From Glycine soja (taxonomy: Eukaryota > Streptophyta > Magnoliopsida > Fabales > Fabaceae), in the NCBI RefSeq assembly GCF_004193775.1, contig NC_041008.1, forward strand, positions 6,278,731-6,342,730: 64,000 nucleotides of DNA, given 5' to 3'. Made by a program: the position numbers and the translations under genes. How positions within the stretch are numbered: position 1 is the stretch's first letter; each line of letters opens with the position of its first letter. The notes below the pieces were generated by a model. The model saw only the letters and a program-made list of their open reading frames with translations. It was not told the DNA's origin and did not search any database. Shown here piece by piece: positions 12,701 through 24,335 of the stretch.

Positions 12701-13985
12701 ATTCAGAGAATATCCAGACGCACTAGTCCTTGTGGCTTGCTATCTTACTCTCCTGCCACAACGACTCAGTGCCTCTCAGACAAAGTACATCACCATTGTA
12801 CTGCAATCACAGAATGGTTACTGAGATTTCTTGTTTATTCACTAAAGTGGAGCTAGCTAGCTAGCTATATATCCTGCAGCTATTGGTCAAAGAAGGAACC
12901 ATATAGAAATGAAATGGCTTGAATTCGCGGGTGTAGGATGCATAAATTTCACAAATTAGAACAGATTCTTGTAACTACCATAGTCCTTTGGTCATTTGAT
13001 TGATGTGTGTGTGACAACGAGTGGAATTAACATCGATAAGATAATAAGATATACACGATAATGTAGTCTGATATATACTATATACAGTAGTCCTAGTTTG
13101 ATTAATACTAATATTATTGTCAAACTGAGCTATGATGACTACAATGTTGCTTTTTTAGATCCAAATAATGGTAAAGGGTGGAGACTGAGTGTTAACACAG
13201 AATGAGGTGGCTTTTTTTGTGCAAAATGGTCACAGATTAAAACCTACGATCTTATTTAAACTACCCAAATCCTACTGGACCTACTCAATCTAGTGGGTTA
13301 TGATGAGGTGGCTTGATCTAGTTCATACTAAATTATCCAATTATATGCTTGTCTGAAGTTTATGTACTTATTACATGGCCTATTCACTGCTTGCAGTTTC
13401 TCATTCTTGAATAAGATTTCGGCCCAAACTGTACGGTGGTTTCACCCAATCAAAAGGAAACATGTTAGGTTAGGATCACAATAACTCAACTCCCCTCGTA
13501 ACACTAAAAAAAAGTGTATTAATAGACAAAAAATACCAAACATAAAAATAAATGTATGTAGAAAAAAAAATTAGGATTATTTCTTCTCTTCTTTTATATA
13601 AGTGTATTTCACGCACCACTTATGCAATATTTGCAAGATAAAAAATATTTCAAACTTATCATTAAAAAAAATACTATGTATTTCTAATCAAAAGGACAAT
13701 ATTGTCATATTATTATCATATTCTACTATCAACTAATAATTCACTTCAAACTTAGGACAGAATATCATATATGCAGTCTAACATTATCTCTTATGCACAT
13801 AAAAAATCCGATAATGTATGAGGTTTATAGCCTATTTACTCTTATCCAGTTCTTATATTTTATCATACCTTATTTTATCTTACCATGAAAAGACCTTAAA
13901 TATACAATGATTAAGAAGTGACAATTTGTTTGATCCAAAAATATACAATATCATCAACATTTTCGTAAAATTATGATCAATAATT
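6793..13985. other. Long gene-poor region
   Basis: The first few hundred bases should hold the promoter and 5' leader of the minus-strand WRC gene, which starts at 6792. The rest is AT-rich, with poly-A and poly-T runs (for example 9373-9386). I found no gene that can be supported. Two minus-strand stretches near 11170-11340 and 12200-12390 have coding-like composition, but I could not identify or join them. Confidence 0.5.
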
Positions 13986-14130
13986 CACTACTAAAAATAG
14001 CATATTCCACAACGTGCATTTAAAATCGGTCGTTACAAAAACTGTCTTTGTTTAAAGACAGTGATATTTTGTAGATACTGACAATATTTCAAAGATAGTT
14101 TTTACAAAACCGTCTTTAAATAATATACTG
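13986..14130 (+). mobile_element. Degenerate CACTA-type left terminus
   Basis: It starts CACTACTAAAAATAG and resembles the left end of the complete CACTA element at 20498 over about 140 bases, including an ACGTGCA block and paired motifs of the AAGACAGT / ACCGTCTTT kind typical of CACTA subterminal repeats. I found no matching right end, so this is probably a truncated copy. Confidence 0.6.
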
Positions 14131-15227
14131 ACAATATTTTTTGAACAATTCATTGTATCTAACAAGTCTTTAAATCATTTCGTCTTAGGGATGTTATTAC
14201 AATCAAATTAGAAGAGACAAAAGGTATCAAGATAAAACTCTGATGAGGAAGCAATCTTTGGACCTTACAAAAATGGGTACTTAAAAAAACAATTTAATTA
14301 AAGAGAGTGGTTTGAAAATAATTTACATGGCATGAATTGTTTTTATCACATAGGATGCAAGAAGCATTATAGTCTGAGTGAAACTTTTTGCTTGTTTTTT
14401 GTCGTGTAACAAGAGAAGTCACCTAGAGCGACATCTCTTGTTTTGGTTGTTACAATATTTTTAATTGATTATATTTATCATCGATGTAAAAAAACTAGGC
14501 AATCGATGTGAAAAGATACCTCTTTGTTCTCTTTTATAAACAAAAAATAATAATTTCATATTTATTAACAAAAATTAATTAATTTCATTAAATTATGCAT
14601 TTCTAATTAAAAAAAATATTTTTCATAATCTATCATTCATTGGAACTTGATATTAATCATAAACTCTCTATTAAATGAAATGTATTTTAAAAATAGTCTC
14701 AATAATGAAGCAACAATAATAAAAAATTTCTTATAAAAGAGAACAATTTTTTTTACAATAAATGGCAACATTCTTTTAAGGGATTTAGAAAATCATATTT
14801 AAGCTATATATACAAAAAATGCAAACCAATGTTCAAAGTTTCTAAAGTCTAAACACCCCTAACATATCTCTCTAAGAAGTAATCTTTAAAAATAATACAT
14901 CTTAAAAGTATTTTCAATCTGAGTGTTTATATGAGTTATTTAACTTTTTAAGTGATGTTATTTAATCTTTTTTCATTGGAGTAGATAATATGACATTGCT
15001 TATATAAACATCATTGTTTAACAAATTTATATTATATTTAAAATATTTTTCAAGCATCGTACTTAAGAACTATAAAATTAATTAAACATTTACTTCAATA
15101 ACTTTAGCATTAGTTAGAATAAATTTTTAAGTACAGTATTTATATTTATATAAAATTATGATAAATAAATCATTTATACATTTTAGATAATATTACAAGT
15201 ATAAACATCGGGAATGAAACATTAAAT
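14131..15227. other. AT-rich intergenic DNA
   Basis: No gene, RNA or intact element recognised; this may include decayed interior of the CACTA copy that starts at 13986. Confidence 0.45.
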
Positions 15228-16770
15228 GTCACTGGCTCGCTGTAAACGAAATCACATTTATTTGAGCTAATTAAGATTCAGTTAAATGCTTTTACTGTAT
15301 ATTATTAGTAAAAAACTTAGAATAAATATCTACCCTTCGAGTTTATTGTATATCATATGACAATAATTGTGCATAATACTTTTATTTAAAAAGAAAAAGA
15401 AAAAATACAAGATTTTATATGTGAAATTTGAAGAGATTTTATTTTAAAAAAATTGAGTTTTGAGTCTAAAAAGACGTTTTAAAAAATACTCATTCCATCT
15501 TAGAATAATTATTATTTTACGCATAAAAAATAATAAATTGATGAAAGATAACAATAATTTTATAAAATTAACTTTATATCATTATTAATTTATTTATGAA
15601 TTTTGTTATTTATCATTAATACTATAAGAAATATAAATTAAAAAATATATATTAATATTAAAAAATTAAAATAATAATTAGTTTAGAATAATTTTTTTCT
15701 TACGTAACAATTATACAATTATAATAGAATGAATAAAGTTTGAAGAGACTTGTTAAAGAAATTCTTAATATAGACCCTGAAATTTTTTTAAAAGAATATT
15801 TGAAAAAAATGAGAATCAGATATTTCCGTACACTTTCAATAAAAATCTTGGTTATGTATTAAATACTGGACATAAACCCGAATTATAATATGGATCGATA
15901 TAAATTCTGTGTTACTCTTTCTTTTCTTTATGTATTTTATCTATTTATCTAATTAAAAGAGAGATTAAAGTTTTTTTTTACGTCCTAGCATTGATACAAT
16001 AGCCTATCAATACGGTACATTCAGATTCCACTTCACAATTATTTTATACAAAATCTTTTGATTGCAATTATCAATAAGGAATAAACTATATATGCGTGGT
16101 CCTCGATTAGACCAACGAACTTGGTGACTTTATATGTTTGTAACAAGTTTATTTACTGTAAATAATTTAAAATAATAAATGTAACCTTATATGACAAATT
16201 AGATTTCTTGCTTACTTTTTTTATCAAACATGTGACTTTTTATTATTATTGAGAACACATATTTTTTCTTTCATTTTCAATGCATTTAATCCCTTATTAA
16301 TATTTTATTTTTAGTGTTATAAATAAAATGTGCTCTAAAAACTTTCAAATATGCATAATTTACTTAAAATTCTCTAATTTATTATTTATTGTTTATTTTC
16401 ATTATCAAAATTTAATTTTTCACCAACAATACTTAGCATATTAGTTGTTTTAAATATCAACTACTTTGAAGAAATCATATTCCTTTGAGAAGGAAGTATG
16501 TCATATTTAAATTTTTATATTTTATATTTTGTTTATAACTTAGATATCTCTATATTATTTAAATTTTACACAATATAATTATGTATATCATTCTTATAAT
16601 ATTATGTTGTTTCATATGTTGTTTCAAAATACCTTTATGTGTGTGTATGTGTGTGTATGTATGTATTTATATATTGTCAGAGTGTGGTTTATGACATACA
16701 ACTCAATTTGGGCCATAGCCCTACCTACATCTAGCTAGATTCATCCATATAGGTAGGTTTAGCAATATGA
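15228..16770 (+). repeat. Dispersed repeat A, copy 1
   Basis: About 1.5 kb that recurs in the same orientation at 39145-40853. Shared landmarks include CTTAGAATAAATATCTACC, CAATAAAAATCTTGGTT, TATATGTTTGTAACAAG, TTTGAGAAGGAAGTATGTC and a final ATATAGGTAGGTTTAGCAA. Substitutions and small gaps are scattered throughout, so the copies are not recent. No protein-coding capacity was seen. Confidence 0.85.
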
Positions 16771-17962
16771 TAAATACATGCGGATTCTTTCATATTAAGT
16801 GTTCATTTTAGACAATCCAATATATCAAAATCCAAGACCTAATGTTTTCTAAACATTACAAAAGCAACAAAGGTATCCAAGATTAAACATTGATATACCA
16901 CATGCTAAATTATGTCAAGAAAATCTACATTAATCTCAATCTATGCTATGTATATGCAATAAAAAAAATCTAAATAAAGTCCACAAATTATCTCATATTA
17001 AGGAAGAGTTTATATCAAGTAATAAGATTTTTCACTATCAAAATTCGATCCCAAAGTTTCCTCTCATTTGCCTCAAGTAGATACACCAAATGAAAATAAA
17101 GAATTTCCACTTAGGATTTTCTCTCAACTATTTATTGGAATTTTTTCTTTCAAACTTTATAGAATCTATAATCTAAAATAATAATAAAATTTTACTTTTT
17201 GAAATTATTTTCAAATTCTTATTGTGTTGATACAATCTATGATACATAATTTTGCATGTAAACTTAAAAAATATTAAAATAATTAACTATTTTTCTAGTT
17301 ACACTCCTCGTAAAATTATATTAAAATATGAAAACATATTATTATAAAATAGATAATTAGAAAATTATTCTAATATTTACTTAAATTTGCATTAATAAAA
17401 TAAAAAGAAATATGTAAAGAAAATATTCTATTGAAGAAAAATAAAAAATTGATTTTATTTTCATTTAAATGGTTGTTCAATATTTTTTATTTCTTTTTTA
17501 TCGGAGTAAAGGCTAAGATTATATTTTATTTATATAAGTGATAAGGAGTTAGTTTTTTTTAAATTTTTTCTTCTTCTTAAAAGCAGGTTAAATATCTATT
17601 ATCATTCTTACAAACCTTTTTCTTGAAAATCATCTATGACTTTTTTTTATATAAAACAAAAAGATAAAAAAAAATATTTACATAAAAGAAGAAATATAGT
17701 GATGACACTTGAATGTGTTATTTTTTACATTGATTATATCTTCCATGGATATAAAAAAATAACAAATAACTTTTTATGTTGGTTATAATTATAATCAATA
17801 TAAATAAAAATAAAAATACGTATATCTCTTAAATAATTCTCAAACTACACCTTTTAACTAAATAGTTTTTTATTTGTATATATTTTGTAAAAAAGTTTTC
17901 ATCTACTATATATATAATCTATCTTCTATAAGAAATTTTTTAGGCTAAGAAAGTTTTTTTAC
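16771..17962. other. AT-rich intergenic DNA
   Basis: No supported gene. It contains short A/T-rich simple sequence; a (TG)n-like tract lies just before it at about 16638-16665. Confidence 0.45.
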
Positions 17963-18206
17963 CTTCTATATAAGAAACTTTTAGGCTAAAAAAATAACAT
18001 AAACAACCTTGATTAGTTTTTTTATAAGTTTTTAAATTATGATATTTTTTTGTCATTTTATTCTAGGGCTCACCCAATTTTTTTCTCTTTCTTCTTTTTC
18101 ATTTTTTTTTTGTTTTTTGTGAATTTTCTTCTTCTTTGCATTTATATTTATACAACTTAAGTATTATAGTGATTCACTTAATAAAAAAGATAAAAGATCT
18201 CTCTTA
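17963..18206 (+). repeat. Flanking direct repeat, left copy
   Basis: A segment that starts with CTATATAAGAAACTTTTAG and ends with AAAGATCTCTCTTA. It is repeated in the same orientation at 19343-19687, which carries about 100 extra bases. Repeat B copy 2 lies exactly between the two. The arrangement recalls long terminal repeats around an internal region, but I did not see a primer-binding site, polypurine tract or retroelement protein. Confidence 0.7.
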
Positions 18207-19225
18207 TATAACAATTACTTGCATTGATTTATTAAAAAATGTTCTTACCACTCGAGTAATTACACCATTTCCAATATAAATTACAACTTCTAGGAGTAAA
18301 ATTTTGTTTCCAACTCTTCCATGAACTTTTTTAAATTACATACATTTTTTATCAGATAGGTTTACATTTTTTCTTTATTCTCGTTATTGTATGAGCTTGT
18401 TAGAAAAAAAAATTATTGTATTTTCCTTGTCAATTTTAAGGAAAAACTGTAAGAAGAAAATATGAAATAATAATATAAAATTAACAGGACACGTAATAAT
18501 ATTTTCATTAGACATAGGGCAACAAGATATTGACCTATCTAATTACCCTTAAAATAAATTAAATGAACTAGGAGTATGTTTAACGTTAAGTAAAAAATCT
18601 AAAAAACACAAAGCGTCAATTTTAATTTCACTTTGAATTTTTAATTAGCATGAGATAAAATGCTCAACAACACAATTGATTGTTGTCTTAACATTTTTGC
18701 AAGCCAAGTAATAATGCTAAATAGATAAGAATTTTGTTAGATATTATATTTTTTTGGGTACAATTGAGTGTTAGATAGTGATAAAGAAATCATACAAAGT
18801 GCATGTTTGTTCAATCTCCATATGATGTTTAACAACACTGTATGTATTGTTTGTTATTTTAATTACACATAATATATTTGGATCCTTTGGCATGCTTGTC
18901 AATGCCAACATTTAAAAAAAAAACAGAGTGGTTAAATAAATAAATAAAACATTGCCCAAAGGAAAAAAGTCAAATTTAATTGATATCAATATTATTACTA
19001 CTTTTATTTTCAATAAAAGACCTCATGAAATAAGAGTCTAGGTGTATCAGTGTATTGCTAGAGATATAAAGTTGATTGGAGAAAATAAAAAAAAAATGAA
19101 AAAAATCACATATTCAAATTTTGCATTAGTATTATAAAAAATGTCATTTTATGGAGAGAAAAAATCAAGAAGTAACTTTCAAAATATGCTGCCATGGTGG
19201 GTGGGAGTATATTTATGCATGTATA
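18205..19225 (+). repeat. Dispersed repeat B, copy 2
   Basis: Second copy of the repeat at 4010-5110, same orientation. It is enclosed by the direct repeats at 17963-18206 and 19343-19687. No coding capacity was seen. Confidence 0.75.
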
Positions 19226-19342
19226 AAGCTACGAGATATAATATCTAACTTTCAAAATATGAGTCACTTCTTTTTCCCTCTATTTTGAGTGTACTGAACT
19301 GCTATCATTTTCTATATTTCCTATAAGAGTTTTTATTTCTGT

Positions 19343-19687
19343 TTTCTATATAAGAAACTTTTAAACTAAGAAAATAACATAAGCAACCTCGACTAGTCTT
19401 TTGACCGTGTCAAAATGAGGGTGCTTTTTGTCATTTTATTCTAGGACTCACCCAACTCTTTTTCTTTTTCATTTTTTTTTTACTTTTTATGTTTGCTTTC
19501 CTTTTTTATTTTACACTTCATTATTTCTTTTATTCTTTATTTATGTTTTTCATTCTGTTTTTCTTTTCTTTTTATATTTTTGTGAATTTTTTCCTTCTTT
19601 GCATCTACCTTTATACAGTCGTAGATGTAAGCATTGTAAGCATTGTAGTGATTCATTTCTTAATAAAAAGACAAAAGATCTCTCTCA
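19343..19687 (+). repeat. Flanking direct repeat, right copy
   Basis: Partner of 17963-18206. It keeps the order CTATATAAGAAACTTTTA, TTTTGTCATTTTATTCTAGG, GTGATTCA and AAAGATCTCTCT, with an insertion of T-rich sequence in the middle. Confidence 0.7.
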
Positions 19688-20497
19688 TTTTTTGAATATA
19701 TTATTATATACCTAATTAAAATGTTTATTTATGATGTTTTGCTTATAGTAATGTCATGTGATATACATTTATAGTTTATTATAATATTATGATATAATAA
19801 TTTTTTATAGATATTATTATTACTAGCACTATATAAATAATATATAATATTATATAAGTAATATTATAAGTATAACAATAAATATTTTTTTTACATTTAT
19901 GATGGAAAATTTTATTTTTGAAATTAAATGAATAATTAATTTATTAAATATATTTTTCTTTATTAAATTTCTTTCATGTACAAAATATTTTTAGGTGAGC
20001 AAGTGTCGTATCTAGGTATTTGGGGGCTTAGTTAATTTTTCTAATGAAAATTAAAATAACATATTTTATTAATTTTATATTAATTTTCTAGATTTCTAAA
20101 CTACTAAATTATTTATTAATGTTTTACAAACACACATGTGTGCACATGCTTGCACACATATGCACATTAATAAATAATTTAACTATAATATTTGAAAAAT
20201 AATTATTTTAACGGTATATACATTTTTTATTGTTTTAAATCAAACTATCAGAATATACTAGAAAATACCTAGAGTCAACTAATTTTTTGTAATTTCTAAT
20301 ATAAAACTATGCATTCAATATATGAACTGACAAAGAAAAATTTGTTGCTTCTAACTTACAAATATTTTAAAGCTTTTCTAACTTTAATCCAAACATATAC
20401 TAAGACATAAAATGTTTAAAATATCAAGAACATGGAATTTTTGTGATAATAATTAAAAAATAATTAAAATGGAGATCAACTAATCAATCTCTATTAA
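19688..20497. other. AT-rich intergenic DNA
   Basis: No supported gene. A stretch near 20130-20280 (GCACAT-rich, then AATAAATAATTTAACTATAA) resembles one near 45640-45760, so it is probably another decayed dispersed repeat. Confidence 0.45.
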
Positions 20498-20824
20498 CAC
20501 TACTAAAAATATAGTATTTCACGACGTGCAATTAAAGTTTAAAGTCAGTCCTCACAAAACCGCTTTTGTTTGGAATAATGGTATTTTTGTAAATAATGAA
20601 AACATTTCAAAGGCGGTCTTCACCCAACCGCCTTTATTTTATACTATTGAAACATGGTTTTGAAAAAAAAAACCGTCTTTAAACTTGCGCAATTTTAAAT
20701 TTAAATAATGCTTGACTCTTCCTCTCTCCGTGACTCTACTCTTTCGAATGCATCTTTCCTCTTCTCATTATTATATTCTCCTTTCCTAGGCCCTCCGGAA
20801 AACGCGTCTCTTCTTTCCTCTTTC

Positions 20825-20959
20825 CCTTTGTACTCTCCGCTCCTCGTCCTCCTCTACCACAGGCGCAACTCCAACAAGCGTCGCGGCATCCCCGTCAAAG
20901 CCGACGACGAGCCCAGCCTCGCGCTGAGCAACCACCACTTCGACTCACCGCTCAGCTCC
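20825..20959 (+). pseudogene. Captured N-terminal fragment of a LACS8/9-like acyl-CoA synthetase
   Basis: Translation gives RRNSNKRRGIPV followed by an EP-x4-L-x-NHHFDSPLSS pattern. This fits the N-terminus of plant long-chain acyl-CoA synthetases 8 and 9, where a basic stretch after the membrane anchor reads K-KRG-PV and is followed by EPG-x3-RNHRF and P-x-SS. Only this first-exon piece is present; the AMP-binding and catalytic domains are missing. It sits inside the CACTA element, in its forward orientation, after about 320 bases of C/T-rich sequence that may be the captured leader. It was recognised by pattern, not by a search. Confidence 0.62.
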
Positions 20960-22221
20960 TCGTCCTCCTCTTTCCGTTGTTGTCAATATCGTACTGTATT
21001 CTACCATCACCTCTCTTCCCTACTTTCGTTACTATCCCTTTTTTTTTTATAGAAAAACATTTTTTTTTGTACCCTCTTGTTCTTGTTTTGAGAACTGATT
21101 TTTTTTTTGCCTGAGTCGTTGGTATTGGCACCAAGGTTTCTCCTTTTCTTTGCAGAAAGGGCGCCGTCTTGTTCTTGTTCCTTAGTGGTCCCTTTTAATT
21201 CATTTTTTTTTTCATTTCTTAAATATTTAAATATTTTATGGGGTTTATTTTTTATCTTCTTTGGAGTAAGTTTTGCTTCCCTTTCTTGTTTTTCTTTACG
21301 CAATTTCTTTTCTGGGTTTTTATCTTCTTTGGAGTAAGTTTTGCTTTCCTTTGCACGTCAGCTTGGTGCAGATACCAAAAAAGGAAGGAGACCACGATAC
21401 ATCCATATTGCATGGTAATTGGGCAATGATTTAACGACCCATGTGTTAATAGTGAAGTGTTTTTCATCTACCATATTAGTCTGTCTATTAAGAAAAGTTA
21501 GGAAAAGATGTTGCAGTTGAGTTTTTTTTAATGGTTATAAAAGATGTTGCAATTGAGTTTTTTTTAATGGTTATAAAAGATGTTGAATTTTCAAAAAAAG
21601 CATTTAGTTTGATGGCAGCCTAACAAATTTTCTACAATTTATCTCTTTCTTTTTTTACTCTCTTTTTTTTTTTGTTTTTTTTAGGAGAGGTATTGGAGTT
21701 TGGTTATGTCCTTAATTTTTGTTCACGTTGACCATTGAAGGATTCTTTTGTTTATGATCATGAATACTAATTTATTGTTTTATATATATTGGAATGTAAA
21801 GGTCGTGCGTTGGATCTGCAACCACAAGTGATAGGTTGCCAACTACTATTTTATCTCCATTTTAAGCTCGGGTAGGTCCATCGTTGAAGTTTCAAGTTTG
21901 AATTACATGCCACACACATAACTGCACATAAACATTATTTTTTGAATTATATAATACTATTTTTTGTCTTTAATTATATAATATAGTTGATTAATTGATT
22001 TTTTTAAGAAAATTGGTTAATTATATAAAATTAAATTTATTTATAATTATATAATCAATGTAGTGTTATTAAAAAAATATTTTTTATTTAAAATTATGTC
22101 TTATAAATAAGAATGAATGAAGTATTTTATTTTCTTCATTAGTGAGTCTATATATATAGAAAAAAACGTTCTTTGTCATTATAAGAAAAGCCCAAATAAC
22201 TGACATATTTCTACTATTCTC

Positions 22222-22482
22222 AGTGATCTGGTTCCTATCAACAAATCAAGGCTTCAAATGCATTCAAGTTTGCAAGCTTATTCAGAACAAGATTCACCAC
22301 CCTCACCTCGGAAGGGCTCAAGAAGTAATTCAAGGAAAAGTACTGGGAATGTGGATGATGTGAGGTCCAATGGTTGGTTAGATGCCATGAAGGCTTCTTC
22401 GCCTCCTAGGAAGAAGCTAATTAAAGGGTCGAGTGCTCAGTTGCTTCAATTGACGATGACTTTGAACATTCTATTTCTATTG
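22222..22482 (+). pseudogene. Captured N-terminal fragment of trehalose-6-phosphate phosphatase
   Basis: The frame reads LVPINKSRLQMHSSLQAY, then VDDVRSNGWLDAMKASSPPR and KKLIKG. This is the conserved N-terminal block of plant trehalose-6-phosphate phosphatases, upstream of the phosphatase domain with its DYDGTL motif, which is absent here. A splice acceptor-like TATTCTCAG precedes it at about 22223. After KKLIKG the family-like residues VASIDDDF continue only in another frame, so there is a one-base shift near 22438 and the host-frame reading ends in a stop at 22483. It cannot make an active enzyme. Confidence 0.82.
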
Positions 22483-22934
22483 TAATTGTTTCATATTTAT
22501 ATAATCTTCATGTCGTGATTACTTCTAAATAAGAAATTTGTTTTATTAGTTTGTAACTTGGTATGGTTGTGGTACAACAAATGTATTAAGTTTTTTTGGT
22601 TTTGTAACGCATGGCAACCTGATGTAATAAGTTTAAAGTTAAAAGAACTAAAAGATAAAAAATTAAAATATTAAAGGATGTCAACTTTCTAAGAAGGTTA
22701 TTACATGAGGACCGTCTAGAATGTTAGCTTTCTAAGACGGTTATTATATCGTGACCGTCTTAGAATGTCTACTCTTCAAAACTGTCTTAGAAAGCTCATA
22801 TTTTTTACGACGATTTTTTCAAAACATTGTTAATTGAAATTTACTTTTAACGACGTTGGCTATAACGACGGTTGAAAACCATCGTTAAAAGTATAATTTA
22901 ACCGTTGTTAAAAGACTTTATTATAATAGTGTAA

Positions 22935-24248
22935 ATGAAGAATTTTGGAAGAACCTCATCTCACAATCACTTTTTAGATAGAATAAAACTATCTATATGT
23001 TGTTGGCCTAATTAGAATTGAGTTAGATCTTTAAGTAAGGTCCCAAATTAAATGATTATGAATAAAAGAAACATAGTTAAAAGAGAAAACTATACTAAAG
23101 TTGATGGATCAAATTTTGTGTTAAAAATTACTCATTCACAACAATGATAAAAATTCTTTAAATAAAATTGACCTAAGAATGCAAAGTTAATGAAAGAATT
23201 TGATTGTGATCCTAAGCAGCAAAAGGAAACAACAGTGATGGATCTAAGACTTTAAGTCAATGGGAACAAATTATAAAAATTAAAATAAGTAGATTCAATT
23301 ATATAAATATAGATGAAATAAAATATAAAAATATAAATTTTTTTTACAAATTTAATGAATTTTAAAAAATGAGGGGTGCAAGTGCACCCCCTGGAAACAA
23401 CGTAGGTCCACCACTGGGAAACAATGAGAGTAGTAATCAAAGCATCAATCCTAGAGATACCATCATTGTTAGTTGCACTCATGCTTAAACAATCTTTTGA
23501 AGCCTCCATTTGAAGGGTCACCAACTTTATGTTTGAGGGGATGGTGAGTCCAATGGCGGAACTTCTTGGGGACTAGAAGGATCATGACCCCCCAAACTTT
23601 TTAGTGTATGTTATAGTCATTGAGTGTGGGTTTTGGAGATAAGCATAACTTATACTTTATCAAATCATGACAACATGCATTGACCAAGTATTAGAGAAAC
23701 TAACTTAGGAGGAAGAATGCATAGAAGATTTGTGATAGATAAGAATAGGAAAACTTTGTACTAATTACTGTATATATCTTTATAATTCTTGAATAACATA
23801 TTAGTTAATTTTTGGGATACGAATTCTTGTGATGATATAGGTATATTTTCACATGTTTTATTTTTGAAAATATCAATAATACTAATCACTTATTTTAAAC
23901 TGCAATTATACTTTTTATACATTAACTATTTAATTAATTGTTTGTCTTTTCAAAATATAAAACTATTTTATACATTCTTCAAACTCAATTTATTGTTACT
24001 TTTATATCTTTATATCTCCATTTTATATAAGAAAGTTTATATAATATAATTAACTTAAACCTATATCCTGCATATAGAAAATTTAATATCTTTATTTTAT
24101 ATAAGAAGTTAAAATTTATCTAATATAATGCTCAAAATATGGTTATCTTTAACTTCATTTAAAATTGGATAGAAAATTTCAATATTTTGTAATTCTTGAA
24201 CAAATTATATTTTGTATAACAAATTTACTGTGTCTTTAAGAAACAAGA

Positions 24249-24335
<87 letters not shown>

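Larger units (their letters stand above)
20498..22931 (+). mobile_element. Non-autonomous CACTA transposon carrying host gene fragments
   Basis: The left end reads CACTACTAAAAAT and the right end TTATTATAATAGTG, which are inverted CACTA termini. They are flanked by the 3-bp target-site duplication TAA (20495-20497 and 22932-22934). Subterminal regions hold repeated ACCGTCTT / AAGACGGT and AGGCGGT / ACCGCC motifs in both orientations, a hallmark of En/Spm-type elements. No transposase frame is present. The 2434-bp interior carries an acyl-CoA synthetase-like fragment (20825-20959) and a trehalose-phosphate phosphatase fragment (22222-22482). Internal duplications include a 36-bp tandem pair at about 21504-21575 and a 30-bp pair near 21249 and 21318. 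Movement would need a transposase from elsewhere. Confidence 0.88.

Noticed and set aside
19428..19715. Hydrophobic Phe/Leu-rich open frame
   Set aside because: It is a T-rich repeat read as protein and lies in the flanking direct repeat.
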